27,837 nucleotides of DNA, from IMG/VR virus record IMGVR_UViG_3300025120_000413, positions 1 through 27,837 of that record; one strand, given 5' to 3'. The DNA is from a virus. The notes under the pieces are model-generated. The model had not been told where the DNA came from. It made no database searches and saw only the letters and a list, made by a program, of their open reading frames with translations. A program made the position numbers and the translations under genes. Below are positions 16,157 to 21,472 of this stretch, piece by piece (position 1 is the stretch's first letter; each line of letters begins with the position of its first letter).

Positions 16157-16664
16157 TCTCTATTTCCTCTACACCATGAGTGCTGTACATTCCGTTGTAA
16201 AGGGCATAGCCACTGTTGAACTTGAATGGGAAAGTGTATCGTATGTTGCCGGTGTTGTCATACAGAGAAGTGCCCTCGTTGTTGTCGCTGAGATATATTT
16301 GTAGTGCCAATTTAATCCTGCTGTCGTCAGTGTGTGGCACCAACTTGTATCCGCTATCATCGATCCATATGTCTGCTGAATCAAATGTTAGTCTTGTGTT
16401 GAATTTATTTTCGAGTGCACCTGTTATATTTGTGTTCATGAACAGTATTTTAATTTTCTTCATCAGCTCGTCATTGTAGTCAAGTCGCCTCCTGGGTTTA
16501 AGTTCTTGATGCTCAAGATTTGTAAATTTTTTTTTGCCTAATGCTGGTAAACTAAATCCTTTACCAAAAAAGTCACGGTATTCCTGGTACATTGTTCCAT
16601 GGACAATCATTAATGGAGACTTTTCTATTGACAGAACCACATCTTGTGTGCTTAAATGTAACAT
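16119..16664 (-). CDS. 2-oxoglutarate/Fe(II)-dependent oxygenase-like protein
   Basis: 181 residues. The C-terminal half carries the iron-binding facial triad and the 2OG-binding arginine of the prolyl-4-hydroxylase-like family: PHTDD (H111, D113), then ALQIYLSDNNEGTSLY, STHGVEE (H163) and GRTSLYVRY (R173). Such enzymes hydroxylate peptides, amino acids or small molecules; they are frequent in marine T4-like phages but their targets there are mostly unknown. It precedes and overlaps the PLP-enzyme-like gene by up to 38 nt. There is no Shine-Dalgarno sequence before the ATG at 16664, while a TATAAT hexamer on the minus strand lies only about 10 nt upstream, so the message may be nearly leaderless. 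Confidence 0.75.
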   Translation of the reverse strand: MLHLSTQDVVLSIEKSPLMIVHGTMYQEYRDFFGKGFSLPALGKKKFTNLEHQELKPRRRLDYNDELMKKIKILFMNTNITGALENKFNTRLTFDSADIWIDDSGYKLVPHTDDSRIKLALQIYLSDNNEGTSLYDNTGNIRYTFPFKFNSGYALYNGMYSTHGVEEIENDGRTSLYVRYQ

Positions 16665-16709
16665 ATGTTAATTAATTATATCGTACGACAATAGAAGGAG
16701 AAAAAACAT

Positions 16710-16904
16710 ATGTCAACAGAAACACATGACGCAATAATGACAGCGATTCAAACTTATTCAGAAGAAAATGGTAAGTTTGTTGATAAGGGTGTAAAAGCCT
16801 CTGCAACAAGAGCCAGAAAGGCCCTAGCAGAATTATCTAAACTGATCAAATCAAGAAGAAAAGAAATTCAAGAAGTGAAGAACGCGGCCAAGGCGGCGGC
16901 GTAA
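16710..16904 (+). CDS. Histone H1-like (Hc1-type) DNA-binding protein
   Basis: 64 residues, strongly basic, all helical in appearance. The segment KASATRARKALAELSKLIKSRRKEIQEVKNAAKAA matches the pattern of bacterial histone H1-like proteins (Hc1 family): ATRARKAL, then a helix of the form RKEIQE-KNAAK. These bind and compact DNA. AAGGAG lies 8 nt before the start, the strongest ribosome site in this part of the window, and a Rho-independent terminator follows at once, so it is a stand-alone, probably highly expressed unit. It is inserted between minus-strand accessory genes. A role in packing phage DNA or taking over the host nucleoid is inference. Confidence 0.68.
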   Translation: MSTETHDAIMTAIQTYSEENGKFVDKGVKASATRARKALAELSKLIKSRRKEIQEVKNAAKAAA

Positions 16905-16910
16905 TTACAA

Positions 16911-16926
16911 TTGAATTGCAATTCAA
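16911..16926. repeat. Perfect 16-bp palindrome TTGAATTGCAATTCAA
   Basis: A complete inverted repeat (7-bp arms around GC) lies between the H1-like stop codon and the terminator. It could be an operator, an upstream RNA hairpin aiding termination, or chance in AT-rich sequence. Confidence 0.5.
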
Positions 16927-16929
16927 TAA

Positions 16930-16959
16930 CCCTCGGCTTTTGCGAGTCGGGGGTTTTTT
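16930..16959 (+). terminator. Rho-independent terminator after the H1-like gene
   Basis: The plus strand reads CCCTCGGCT, then loop TTTGCG, then AGTCGGGGG and six T. This makes a 9-bp stem (two wobbles) followed by TTTTTTATT. It closes the transcript of the H1-like gene. On the minus strand the tail is only TTATT, so termination of the opposite strand is weaker. Confidence 0.88.
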
Positions 16960-16960
16960 A

Positions 16961-17803
16961 TTATTTGAAATAATCTTCCATCACGCCTTCTCTGTAAAGA
17001 TCCTGCGTAACACAATGCAGACCGTTGTCCCAAAACTCTTTATCACGGAATTCACAAATTACAGGATTAATTTTATTTTTTTCCAAGAAGTTGAATAAAG
17101 TTGTATTTGGTTCCGTCATTATACAGTTTTCCTCATTGACTGAAAGTATGTTTACATGATAATTGCTTTCTGCAGAATTGCCACCCCAGGTGTGATCAAC
17201 CAACTTTTGCTTTTTATAGTTTTCCAGATAGCAAATATCCCATCCTGGATAAATTTGTTCCAAGTTGGGTAAATCCGTTGTTGCAACTATAACTCCGGGT
17301 TTCAATATACTGTATACTCCGTCCATGTGCCATCCATGTCTTGTGACAGTTGTTCTATAATGGTTATCTTTGAGCCATTCTAGTATGGTGTCCTCCGCTT
17401 CTGGTTTAACATCTTTGCTTATATCCCAGTGTATGTGGTTTCCACAACGTATCATGTTGCCACTGGATATATCGCTGTCTAAAAACCATTTAATATTTTT
17501 TTTATCAATCTCTTTTAATATGCCTTTGTAACCATTGATCAGTTTACCAACAACTAGGTTGTCTCCAATTGCAACAAAATAATCCCGGGGCGACACCGGT
17601 GGACGTTTTGTGGCATCTTTTGTTTCCGGTCTGTAACAGGAAACATCAAACGACTCCAACGTTGCAACAAGGTTGTCCAGATCCTCTGCTGTGGTCTGCA
17701 TTACACCCTTAAGATCATCGGACACACTTTCCGGAGCATGTACGCTACCAACTATGCAGTGTTTGAGTGGATGGAATGTTGTATATCCTTTTACGGGTAT
17801 CAT
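16961..17803 (-). CDS. Amidinotransferase-family protein (guanidino-group modifying enzyme)
   Basis: 280 residues. The pattern follows the glycine/inosamine amidinotransferase and dimethylargininase superfamily: PPVSPRDYFVAIGDNLVVG (residues 68-86, the family's PRD strand), DISSGNMIRCGNHIHWD, HGWHMDGVYSILKPGVIV with catalytic His159 and nearby Asp161, and near the C-terminus WDNGLHCVTQDL with the expected nucleophile Cys264. Amidinotransferases move an amidino group from arginine to an amine; relatives hydrolyse guanidines, so the reaction here is open. It is somewhat shorter than typical AGAT enzymes (about 350-420). The ATG overlaps the GIY-YIG stop (ATGA), so the two are translated together. 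No substrate can be named. Confidence 0.78.
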   Translation of the reverse strand: MIPVKGYTTFHPLKHCIVGSVHAPESVSDDLKGVMQTTAEDLDNLVATLESFDVSCYRPETKDATKRPPVSPRDYFVAIGDNLVVGKLINGYKGILKEIDKKNIKWFLDSDISSGNMIRCGNHIHWDISKDVKPEAEDTILEWLKDNHYRTTVTRHGWHMDGVYSILKPGVIVATTDLPNLEQIYPGWDICYLENYKKQKLVDHTWGGNSAESNYHVNILSVNEENCIMTEPNTTLFNFLEKNKINPVICEFRDKEFWDNGLHCVTQDLYREGVMEDYFK

Positions 17804-18213
17804 TTCTTGAGAATGCCTTTGCCGTGTACTCTCACACGGATATGACCGTTATAATAATCATTAGTTTCTAAGACCTTACGTGAGAATTGTTCACGTGCTT
17901 CTACATAGGATAGTTCTGCTTTGGACTTGCAGTAGAAAAGTATTTCTCTTGTAAATTTATCTTTACCAATCTTGTTAACATCGATTGTGAGATCATCGCT
18001 TGATCCATAATAGTCCTGCCAGTCAGAATCAACCTTGTATCTACGTTTGTTCTTTCTGCCTTTAAGTGGTGGACGACTTCTCTTGAATCTGGCAAGTTTC
18101 TTGCCTATGTACATCCTACCGTTGGTTGTATTTGTTATGAGATAAACAAATCCCACAACCTCTTCCGGCATGTTGGTAATTTCATTTCCTTGGTATGTCC
18201 AATGCATAGCCAT
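17800..18213 (-). CDS. GIY-YIG family endonuclease-like protein
   Basis: About 137 residues. GFVYLITNTTNGRMYIGKK is the GIY-YIG core with the variant GFVY...YIG, followed by KRSRPPLKGRKNKRR, a basic DNA-contacting loop, DWQDYYGSS, then a Glu in LSYVEAREQF and an Asn in YYNGHIR at the usual catalytic positions. Proteins of this shape are common in marine T4-like phages and relate to the Seg-type homing or repair nucleases of T4. The start is uncertain: TTG 18225, ATG 18213 or ATG 18207 (MHWTYQGNEI, which looks most like family N-termini). No ribosome site separates them. It ends inside the amidinotransferase start. Confidence 0.8.
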   Translation of the reverse strand: MAMHWTYQGNEITNMPEEVVGFVYLITNTTNGRMYIGKKLARFKRSRPPLKGRKNKRRYKVDSDWQDYYGSSDDLTIDVNKIGKDKFTREILFYCKSKAELSYVEAREQFSRKVLETNDYYNGHIRVRVHGKGILKK

Positions 18214-18230
18214 ATTTAAAGCCAAAAAGA

Positions 18231-18259
18231 TTGACCAACTTTTTTATCTATGTTATATA
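18231..18259 (+). promoter_or_regulatory. Strong sigma-70-like promoter reading into the non-coding segment
   Basis: TTGACC at 18231-18236, a spacer of exactly 17 nt, then TATATA at 18254-18259. This is close to the TTGACA-17-TATAAT consensus. Initiation would fall near 18266 and read plus-strand into 18266-18704, where there is no gene. It would work with unmodified host RNA polymerase, so early expression is expected. Confidence 0.72.
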
Positions 18260-18525
18260 GTACTTGAAGGGCAACCGTATCCTTCCACCAGGCAAACAAT
18301 TTTCCCCATAGGCAAACATAGCATCGCAACCAGTGAGCAAGGAAATGCGGCTAACAAGCGACAGGTGAATCCTTAGATGCAAACAGCAAAAAATGATGAG
18401 GCACTTAGAAAAAGATAATCCTCAGGTTTATTAGATACTATTATACAAGGATCTAGTAGGCTCGCGTTGTAATAGAATGAGCAAACGGGTACAGCACAAC
18501 CGCCCGACGAAAGTAGCGATGTATA

Positions 18526-18604
18526 GTGACTGCGAACTCACCACAGGGTTCCCATTCAGTTCTGCTAGTAATAGCAGAATTGTGACTGCTCATCTACCAC
18601 AGGG
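18526..18604 (+). repeat. Imperfect 23-nt direct repeat flanking a GUAA hairpin
   Basis: Copies at 18526-18548 and 18582-18604 share GTGACTGC at the left and ACCACAGGG at the right, 18 of 23 positions identical, with all differences in the middle. A perfect 8-bp hairpin (TTCTGCTA, loop GTAA, TAGCAGAA; 18560-18579) sits between them. The arrangement suggests repeated structural modules in an RNA rather than coding sequence. Confidence 0.75.
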
Positions 18605-18684
18605 CACACAAAATGCGTACACCGTTAATTTTTACTGTGCGTAAGCGTAAATTAAAAAAACGAAACGAGCGTAGCGAAGTTTCA

Positions 18685-18704
18685 GATGACGTAAGTCATC
18701 TTTT
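18685..18704 (+). terminator. Terminator-like hairpin at the end of the RNA candidate
   Basis: GATGAC, loop GTAA, GTCATC, then TTTT; one more A-T pair can form at the base. The U-run is short (four), so termination may be partial, leaving some read-through into the gene that begins 4-22 nt later. Confidence 0.6.
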
Positions 18705-18725
18705 ACCATGACCTTAAGTATTAGC

Positions 18726-19499
18726 ATGGAACTGATATTCGACCACACATTCGGCAAACAGGAACAGCAGGATCTAGTGGTGTGCAAACCCATGGCGGTC
18801 GTTGACTCCGACGAGGAAGCGGAAGCCATTGACAGAGGATGGCTAGCACTGGACGAACCGATCGGTGGCAGGAATGAGGTGTTCTACCAGTCACGTAGCA
18901 CACGCATAAACCTGGACCTGTACAGACCCAGATACAAATCACACACCCACGACGGCCAGGAGATAGGACTCAAGGTCATAGACGCAAGTGAGATGGTCAA
19001 GTTGTTGAGCCTCCCGCACATATACAAGCAGTACATGAAGAGGAAAAATTTTGGCGCGGACTACGACCCCTTCGGACACTACCACAAGCGTGACCAGTTC
19101 ATGGTGTTCTACCAGGGCACCGCTGACAACATAGTGGGGTTCACCAAGCAGAAGCGATACAGATACCAGGAGGACAATTACAGCACCATAAACAGTTATG
19201 ACAGCAGGGACCTGGCGGGACTGGAGAGCGTGATACACGCCAACACCATACCCATATCAGACATCACACTGGACATGGAGATCGAGTGGGCCAGCGACAA
19301 CTACGTCAGGTACTTCTACATGGGGTCTGGATATGAACTGTCATCAGAATACAAGGCCAACTACCGCGGGTTCGAGTGGTGGACGGGTGCGGAGTGGAGC
19401 ACCAACAAGAAACAGTACAGGAGATTGTGTAGGAGGGACAGTAAACTTACTGATTTTTCTTCTCTCGGAAACCTTTCACTGATTCCAGATAATCTTTAG
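18726..19499 (+). CDS. Conserved marine-phage protein, possibly GNAT/arginyltransferase-like fold
   Basis: 257 residues from ATG 18726 (MELIFDHTFG); an in-frame ATG at 18708 would add six. The FDH.FG start, the VFYQSRSTRINL segment and the C-terminal RYFYMGSGYELSSEYKANYRGFEWWTGAEWS look like a family I have met in cyanophages. The final part (a strand plus GY...YK..Y.GFEWW) recalls aminoacyl-tRNA-protein transferases (ATE1/Bpt), which use a GNAT-like fold, but this is weak. No ribosome site precedes either start. The gene has a higher G+C feel and many AGG/CTG/GAC codons compared with the neighbouring RNA segment. Its last 53 nt overlap the convergent gene at 19447. Confidence 0.6.
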   Translation: MELIFDHTFGKQEQQDLVVCKPMAVVDSDEEAEAIDRGWLALDEPIGGRNEVFYQSRSTRINLDLYRPRYKSHTHDGQEIGLKVIDASEMVKLLSLPHIYKQYMKRKNFGADYDPFGHYHKRDQFMVFYQGTADNIVGFTKQKRYRYQEDNYSTINSYDSRDLAGLESVIHANTIPISDITLDMEIEWASDNYVRYFYMGSGYELSSEYKANYRGFEWWTGAEWSTNKKQYRRLCRRDSKLTDFSSLGNLSLIPDNL

Positions 19500-19974
19500 A
19501 CCAATTTTCGTAGTAGGGGCCGGCCTCCAACATCTTGGAGAACTTGTTCAACTTGGCCAGACCCTGTGCCAGGAACAGTGTGTAGTGCCCGTTGTTCAGT
19601 TTCACACCTTTGACCGATTCGGGAGTGCGTGGATGGTCTTCCAGCACCACTATGTCCCTGCTCATGAAATAACTGTTAAGGTCCTTGGCCAGTTTTTCCG
19701 TCTCCATGGGTGTGAAATGGTCGGGCTGTGCTATCATTATCAGCACGTCCTTGTCCTCGAAGTCGAAATCTGATATGTGTTGGTAAAGTGTTGGGTAATC
19801 GGCGACGCCATCCAGTTCCAGAAAGGACACCTTGCCATCCACTATGGCCTTCTGTGCGAATGGGCATGGCGGCAGGTCACCGAATATGGGATTGGGCTTC
19901 GTGACGAAGTCCTTAATCCAGTTCCGGATCGTCTGTGTCGGGTTCTGTTTCTGTTTTTCTTGTTGAGTCGTCAT
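19447..19974 (-). CDS. Hypothetical protein with PCPFAQKA motif
   Basis: 175 residues. A polar, Gln-rich start is followed by IRNWIKDFVTKPNPIFGDLPPCPFAQKAIVDGKV, a segment that looks like a conserved N-terminal signature with a Cys after a Pro pair. The alternating DKDVLIMIAQPDHFTPME and SRDIVVLEDHPRTP segments suggest an alpha/beta fold. No known enzyme family is recognised. AAGGA lies 5 nt before the ATG, so the start is well supported even though it overlaps the upstream coiled-coil gene by 62 nt. It is the last gene of the minus-strand unit that begins with gp26. Confidence 0.75.
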   Translation of the reverse strand: MTTQQEKQKQNPTQTIRNWIKDFVTKPNPIFGDLPPCPFAQKAIVDGKVSFLELDGVADYPTLYQHISDFDFEDKDVLIMIAQPDHFTPMETEKLAKDLNSYFMSRDIVVLEDHPRTPESVKGVKLNNGHYTLFLAQGLAKLNKFSKMLEAGPYYENWSKDYLESVKGFREKKNQ

Positions 19975-20236
19975 GTATGTCCTTGATCTTTTGCAGTGCT
20001 TCTCCCAGCAGTTTATCCTTGGTATCCAACTTGGCCTCCAGATCCGCTATCTGCTTGTTCTGTTCACCTATCTTGTGGCCCACTGTTTGCACATCTTGTG
20101 TGGCATGTTCCAGTTTGATCAACACCTGCTTCATCCGGCTCTCCTTGGCCTTCACCTTAGACAAAGCATCATCACGGTCTTTTGTGATTTCTACGATTTC
20201 GGATTTAAGTTCTTTGACTAAGTCTTTTTCGGACAT
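19913..20236 (-). CDS. Small coiled-coil protein
   Basis: 107 residues, nearly all heptad-like: LVKELKSEIVEITKDRDDAL, SRMKQVLIKLEHAT, IGEQNKQIADLEAKLDTKDKLLGEALQKI, followed by an acidic tail TETEPDTDDPELD. This predicts a long parallel coiled coil of about 80 residues. It lies between the gp26 cassette and a hypothetical gene in the same direction. No ribosome site is seen; a TATAAT hexamer (minus strand, 20271-20276) lies about 35 nt upstream and could be a weak promoter. A role in tail or hub assembly is only suggested by position. Confidence 0.72.
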   Translation of the reverse strand: MSEKDLVKELKSEIVEITKDRDDALSKVKAKESRMKQVLIKLEHATQDVQTVGHKIGEQNKQIADLEAKLDTKDKLLGEALQKIKDIHDDSTRKTETEPDTDDPELD

Positions 20237-20272
20237 ATGTAAGTGTTAATTATCTGCATAATTCAATACCAT

Positions 20273-20286
20273 TATAGTATACTATA
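20273..20286. repeat. Perfect 14-bp palindrome TATAGTATACTATA
   Basis: A perfect inverted repeat in the 52-nt gap downstream of the gp26 frameshift ORF. It overlaps a minus-strand TATAAT hexamer, so it might be a regulator site, but AT-rich palindromes of this size can also arise by chance. Confidence 0.4.
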
Positions 20287-20288
20287 TC

Positions 20289-20501
20289 CTAGAAGAAAGG
20301 TTGACCGGTTTTCTTGGTAGTTTCCAAATTATCCTTGATCAGTTGTGCCGCTATATCTCGTTCGTCGTTGGAGAAATTTAAGGCCTCCTGCCAGGTTACC
20401 CCACCCCTCATGTACCAGCATATCTTCATAATTTGTAATTTCATGTTCTTGGATTCGTTTTCTAGGTCTTTGAGGTACTTGACAATGTCAGAGTCCCCCA
20501 T
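20289..20501 (-). CDS. C-terminal extension ORF of gp26, probably made by -1 frameshift
   Basis: 70 residues from the ATG at 20501 (MGDSDIVKYLKDLENESKNM). The centre, MKICWYMRGGVTWQEAL, and the end, IAAQLIKDNLETTKKTGQPFF, look like the small ORF found after gp26 in marine T4-like phages. The ATG lies 11 nt past the gp26 stop, has no ribosome site, and is inside an 8-bp hairpin. The frame is open upstream through the gp26 slippery site, being -1 relative to gp26 (joining residues FRITLLT). It is therefore most likely translated as a gp26 fusion of about 362 residues, like the G/GT tail assembly chaperones of lambda. Independent translation is not ruled out. Confidence 0.72.
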   Translation of the reverse strand: MGDSDIVKYLKDLENESKNMKLQIMKICWYMRGGVTWQEALNFSNDERDIAAQLIKDNLETTKKTGQPFF

Positions 20502-20528
20502 TGTCAGTAGGGTTATCCGAAAAAATTT
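20480..20528 (-). promoter_or_regulatory. Programmed -1 ribosomal frameshift signal: slippery heptamer plus hairpin
   Basis: On the minus strand, in gp26 frame, the codons TCA AAT TTT TTC GGA TAA contain the heptamer A AAT TTT (20528-20522), of the X XXY YYZ type. From 20506 a perfect 8-bp stem, TGACAATG pairing with CATTGTCA (20487-20480), follows 15 nt downstream; three more pairs across one bulged A bring the stem to 12 nt from the heptamer. The -1 frame then runs without a stop into the 70-residue ORF. All parts are seen directly; the function is inferred. Confidence 0.75.
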
Positions 20529-21376
20529 GATTGATCAAAAGTGATTGGCACGTTGTACGTGGCAGGCACTCCCCTCTTTATCTGCTCATCTGTTGCTTTT
20601 ATTTTCAGAGGCGGTGTTTGTGCTTGTGTTTTGAGACTTTGTATTTTTTGTTCTATCTCTTTCACTGTCTTTGTATCGGCCTTGTTGCAGAATTCTGCGA
20701 TCTGATTCCTGTTGGTTACCACTTCTCCGTCCGGTGTCGTTATCTCGCCAATCGCATCGACCAACAGTGCGAAGTTCACGGTGTTCATTATTTCCCAACT
20801 CTTTGAGAATGCAGTCTGTTTCTGTTCTTCAGAAAGTGTGCTGTCGTTCACTGTGCCAATCATTTTCTGCTGTTCAAATCTGGCTAGTTGTACCTTGGCC
20901 ACCTGCCTGTAAGTCAGTGGTGCCACTTTTATCTTGAATCCTTTATTTGTGGTTGTGTAATCATCTATTTTGAGTTTGTTTACCTGTTCCAGTAGGGACG
21001 GCAGGTTGATCGTGTGTTCCTGATCTTCTAAAGTGACCGGTACCTGATACTTGATGTCCATTGTTTCCCCATAGGTGGCGATCCTTATGGCCAGCAACAC
21101 CGCGTCAGTATCGTAGTTCACCATACTCCATGGATCCAATAGATTCGGCACACATGACTTGATTACGTCAACTACAGCCTGCCCGTTCATCAACGCATCT
21201 GGTGTTTTGAACGTAAGTTCATCCTTGGCCGTCATAGGCAGTACGGGTATCTCACCTGTTTCTGTGGGTGTGTATACATCTTTGGTATAGTATCTACCTT
21301 CTGTGGGCAATTTGATGTATATAGCCGGTTGCCTGTGGTACTTCTGTAACGGGTTTGTGTTTGAGTTTTCTATCAT
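20513..21376 (-). CDS. 26: Baseplate hub assembly protein gp26
   Basis: 287 residues (T4 gp26: 208). The sequence NPLQKYHRQPAIYIKLPTEGRYY, then LPMTAKDELTFKTPDALMNGQAVVDVIKSCVP, then DAVLLAIRIATYGETM is the clear gp26 family pattern, also shared with tail assembly proteins of other myophages. gp26 acts in building the central hub of the baseplate. AGGA lies 7 nt before the ATG, and a late promoter CATAAATA at 21419-21426 gives a leader of about 37 nt. The gene is divergent from the tape-measure gene. Its last codons carry a -1 slippery site joining it to the next ORF, which supports a tail assembly chaperone-like role. Confidence 0.92.
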   Translation of the reverse strand: MIENSNTNPLQKYHRQPAIYIKLPTEGRYYTKDVYTPTETGEIPVLPMTAKDELTFKTPDALMNGQAVVDVIKSCVPNLLDPWSMVNYDTDAVLLAIRIATYGETMDIKYQVPVTLEDQEHTINLPSLLEQVNKLKIDDYTTTNKGFKIKVAPLTYRQVAKVQLARFEQQKMIGTVNDSTLSEEQKQTAFSKSWEIMNTVNFALLVDAIGEITTPDGEVVTNRNQIAEFCNKADTKTVKEIEQKIQSLKTQAQTPPLKIKATDEQIKRGVPATYNVPITFDQSNFFG

Positions 21377-21385
21377 TTTGTATCC

Positions 21386-21393
21386 TATAAATA
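21386..21393 (+). promoter_or_regulatory. T4-type late promoter (perfect TATAAATA) for tape measure and head genes
   Basis: CCTATAAATATAC on the plus strand contains the exact late consensus. Predicted start near 21399, leader about 58 nt to the tape-measure ATG at 21457. It faces the minus-strand late promoter at 21419-21426. Confidence 0.85.
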
Positions 21394-21418
21394 TACACTA
21401 GTTGCGTACATGTGTCAA

Positions 21419-21426
21419 TATTTATG
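21419..21426 (-). promoter_or_regulatory. T4-type late promoter (CATAAATA) for gp26
   Basis: The minus strand reads CACATAAATATTG. Predicted start near 21413, leader about 37 nt with AGGA before the gp26 ATG. It lies downstream of the plus-strand late promoter, so both transcripts cross the other promoter. Confidence 0.78.
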
Positions 21427-21436
21427 TGCGTATAAA

Positions 21437-21472
21437 ATGACAGGAATTAAAACCATATGGATAGAGAATTAG
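21437..21472 (+). other. Possible 11-codon upstream ORF overlapping the tape-measure start
   Basis: ATG at 21437 opens MTGIKTIWIEN and stops at TAG 21470-21472, overlapping the tape-measure start at 21457 in another frame. Its own ribosome site is poor, while AGGA inside it serves the tape-measure ATG. It could tune translation or be chance. Confidence 0.3.

Larger units (their letters stand above)
18266..18704 (+). ncRNA. Candidate structured non-coding RNA of about 440 nt
   Basis: About 480 bases between the GIY-YIG gene and the next plus-strand gene have no credible reading frame, in a genome where other gaps are short. The segment begins at a sigma-70-like promoter and ends in a terminator-like hairpin. 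Visible structure on the plus strand: a 5' hairpin GAAGGG/TCCTTC (18266-18285), two copies of AGGCAAACA 20 nt apart (18290, 18310), an 8-bp perfect hairpin with loop GUAA (18560-18579) flanked by two copies of a 23-nt repeat, a bulged hairpin with loop GUAA (18625-18655), a GAAAC/GTTTC hairpin (18662-18683) and a 6-7-bp hairpin with loop GUAA (18685-18700). I could not match it to tmRNA, RNase P RNA, tRNA or a known riboswitch. The call is inference from layout and pairing. Confidence 0.55.

Noticed and set aside
18266-18420. Possible tmRNA or tRNA: TCCTTCCACCA looks like an acceptor end, and GCAAAC followed by AAAAATGATGAGGCA looks like a tag frame.
   Set aside because: No T-arm (GGTTCRANTCC) before the CCA, no matching 5' acceptor strand, and the tag frames do not end in a recognisable proteolysis tag.
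18320-18530. Fragments similar to riboswitch cores: GGTGAATCC (cobalamin-like) and GACGAAAGTAG (glutamine motif-like).
   Set aside because: The partner elements of each class are missing and the short matches are expected by chance.
18390-18690. Hammerhead ribozyme parts TGATGAG and CGAAAC.
   Set aside because: They are more than 250 nt apart without the connecting stem II or a properly placed cleavage site.
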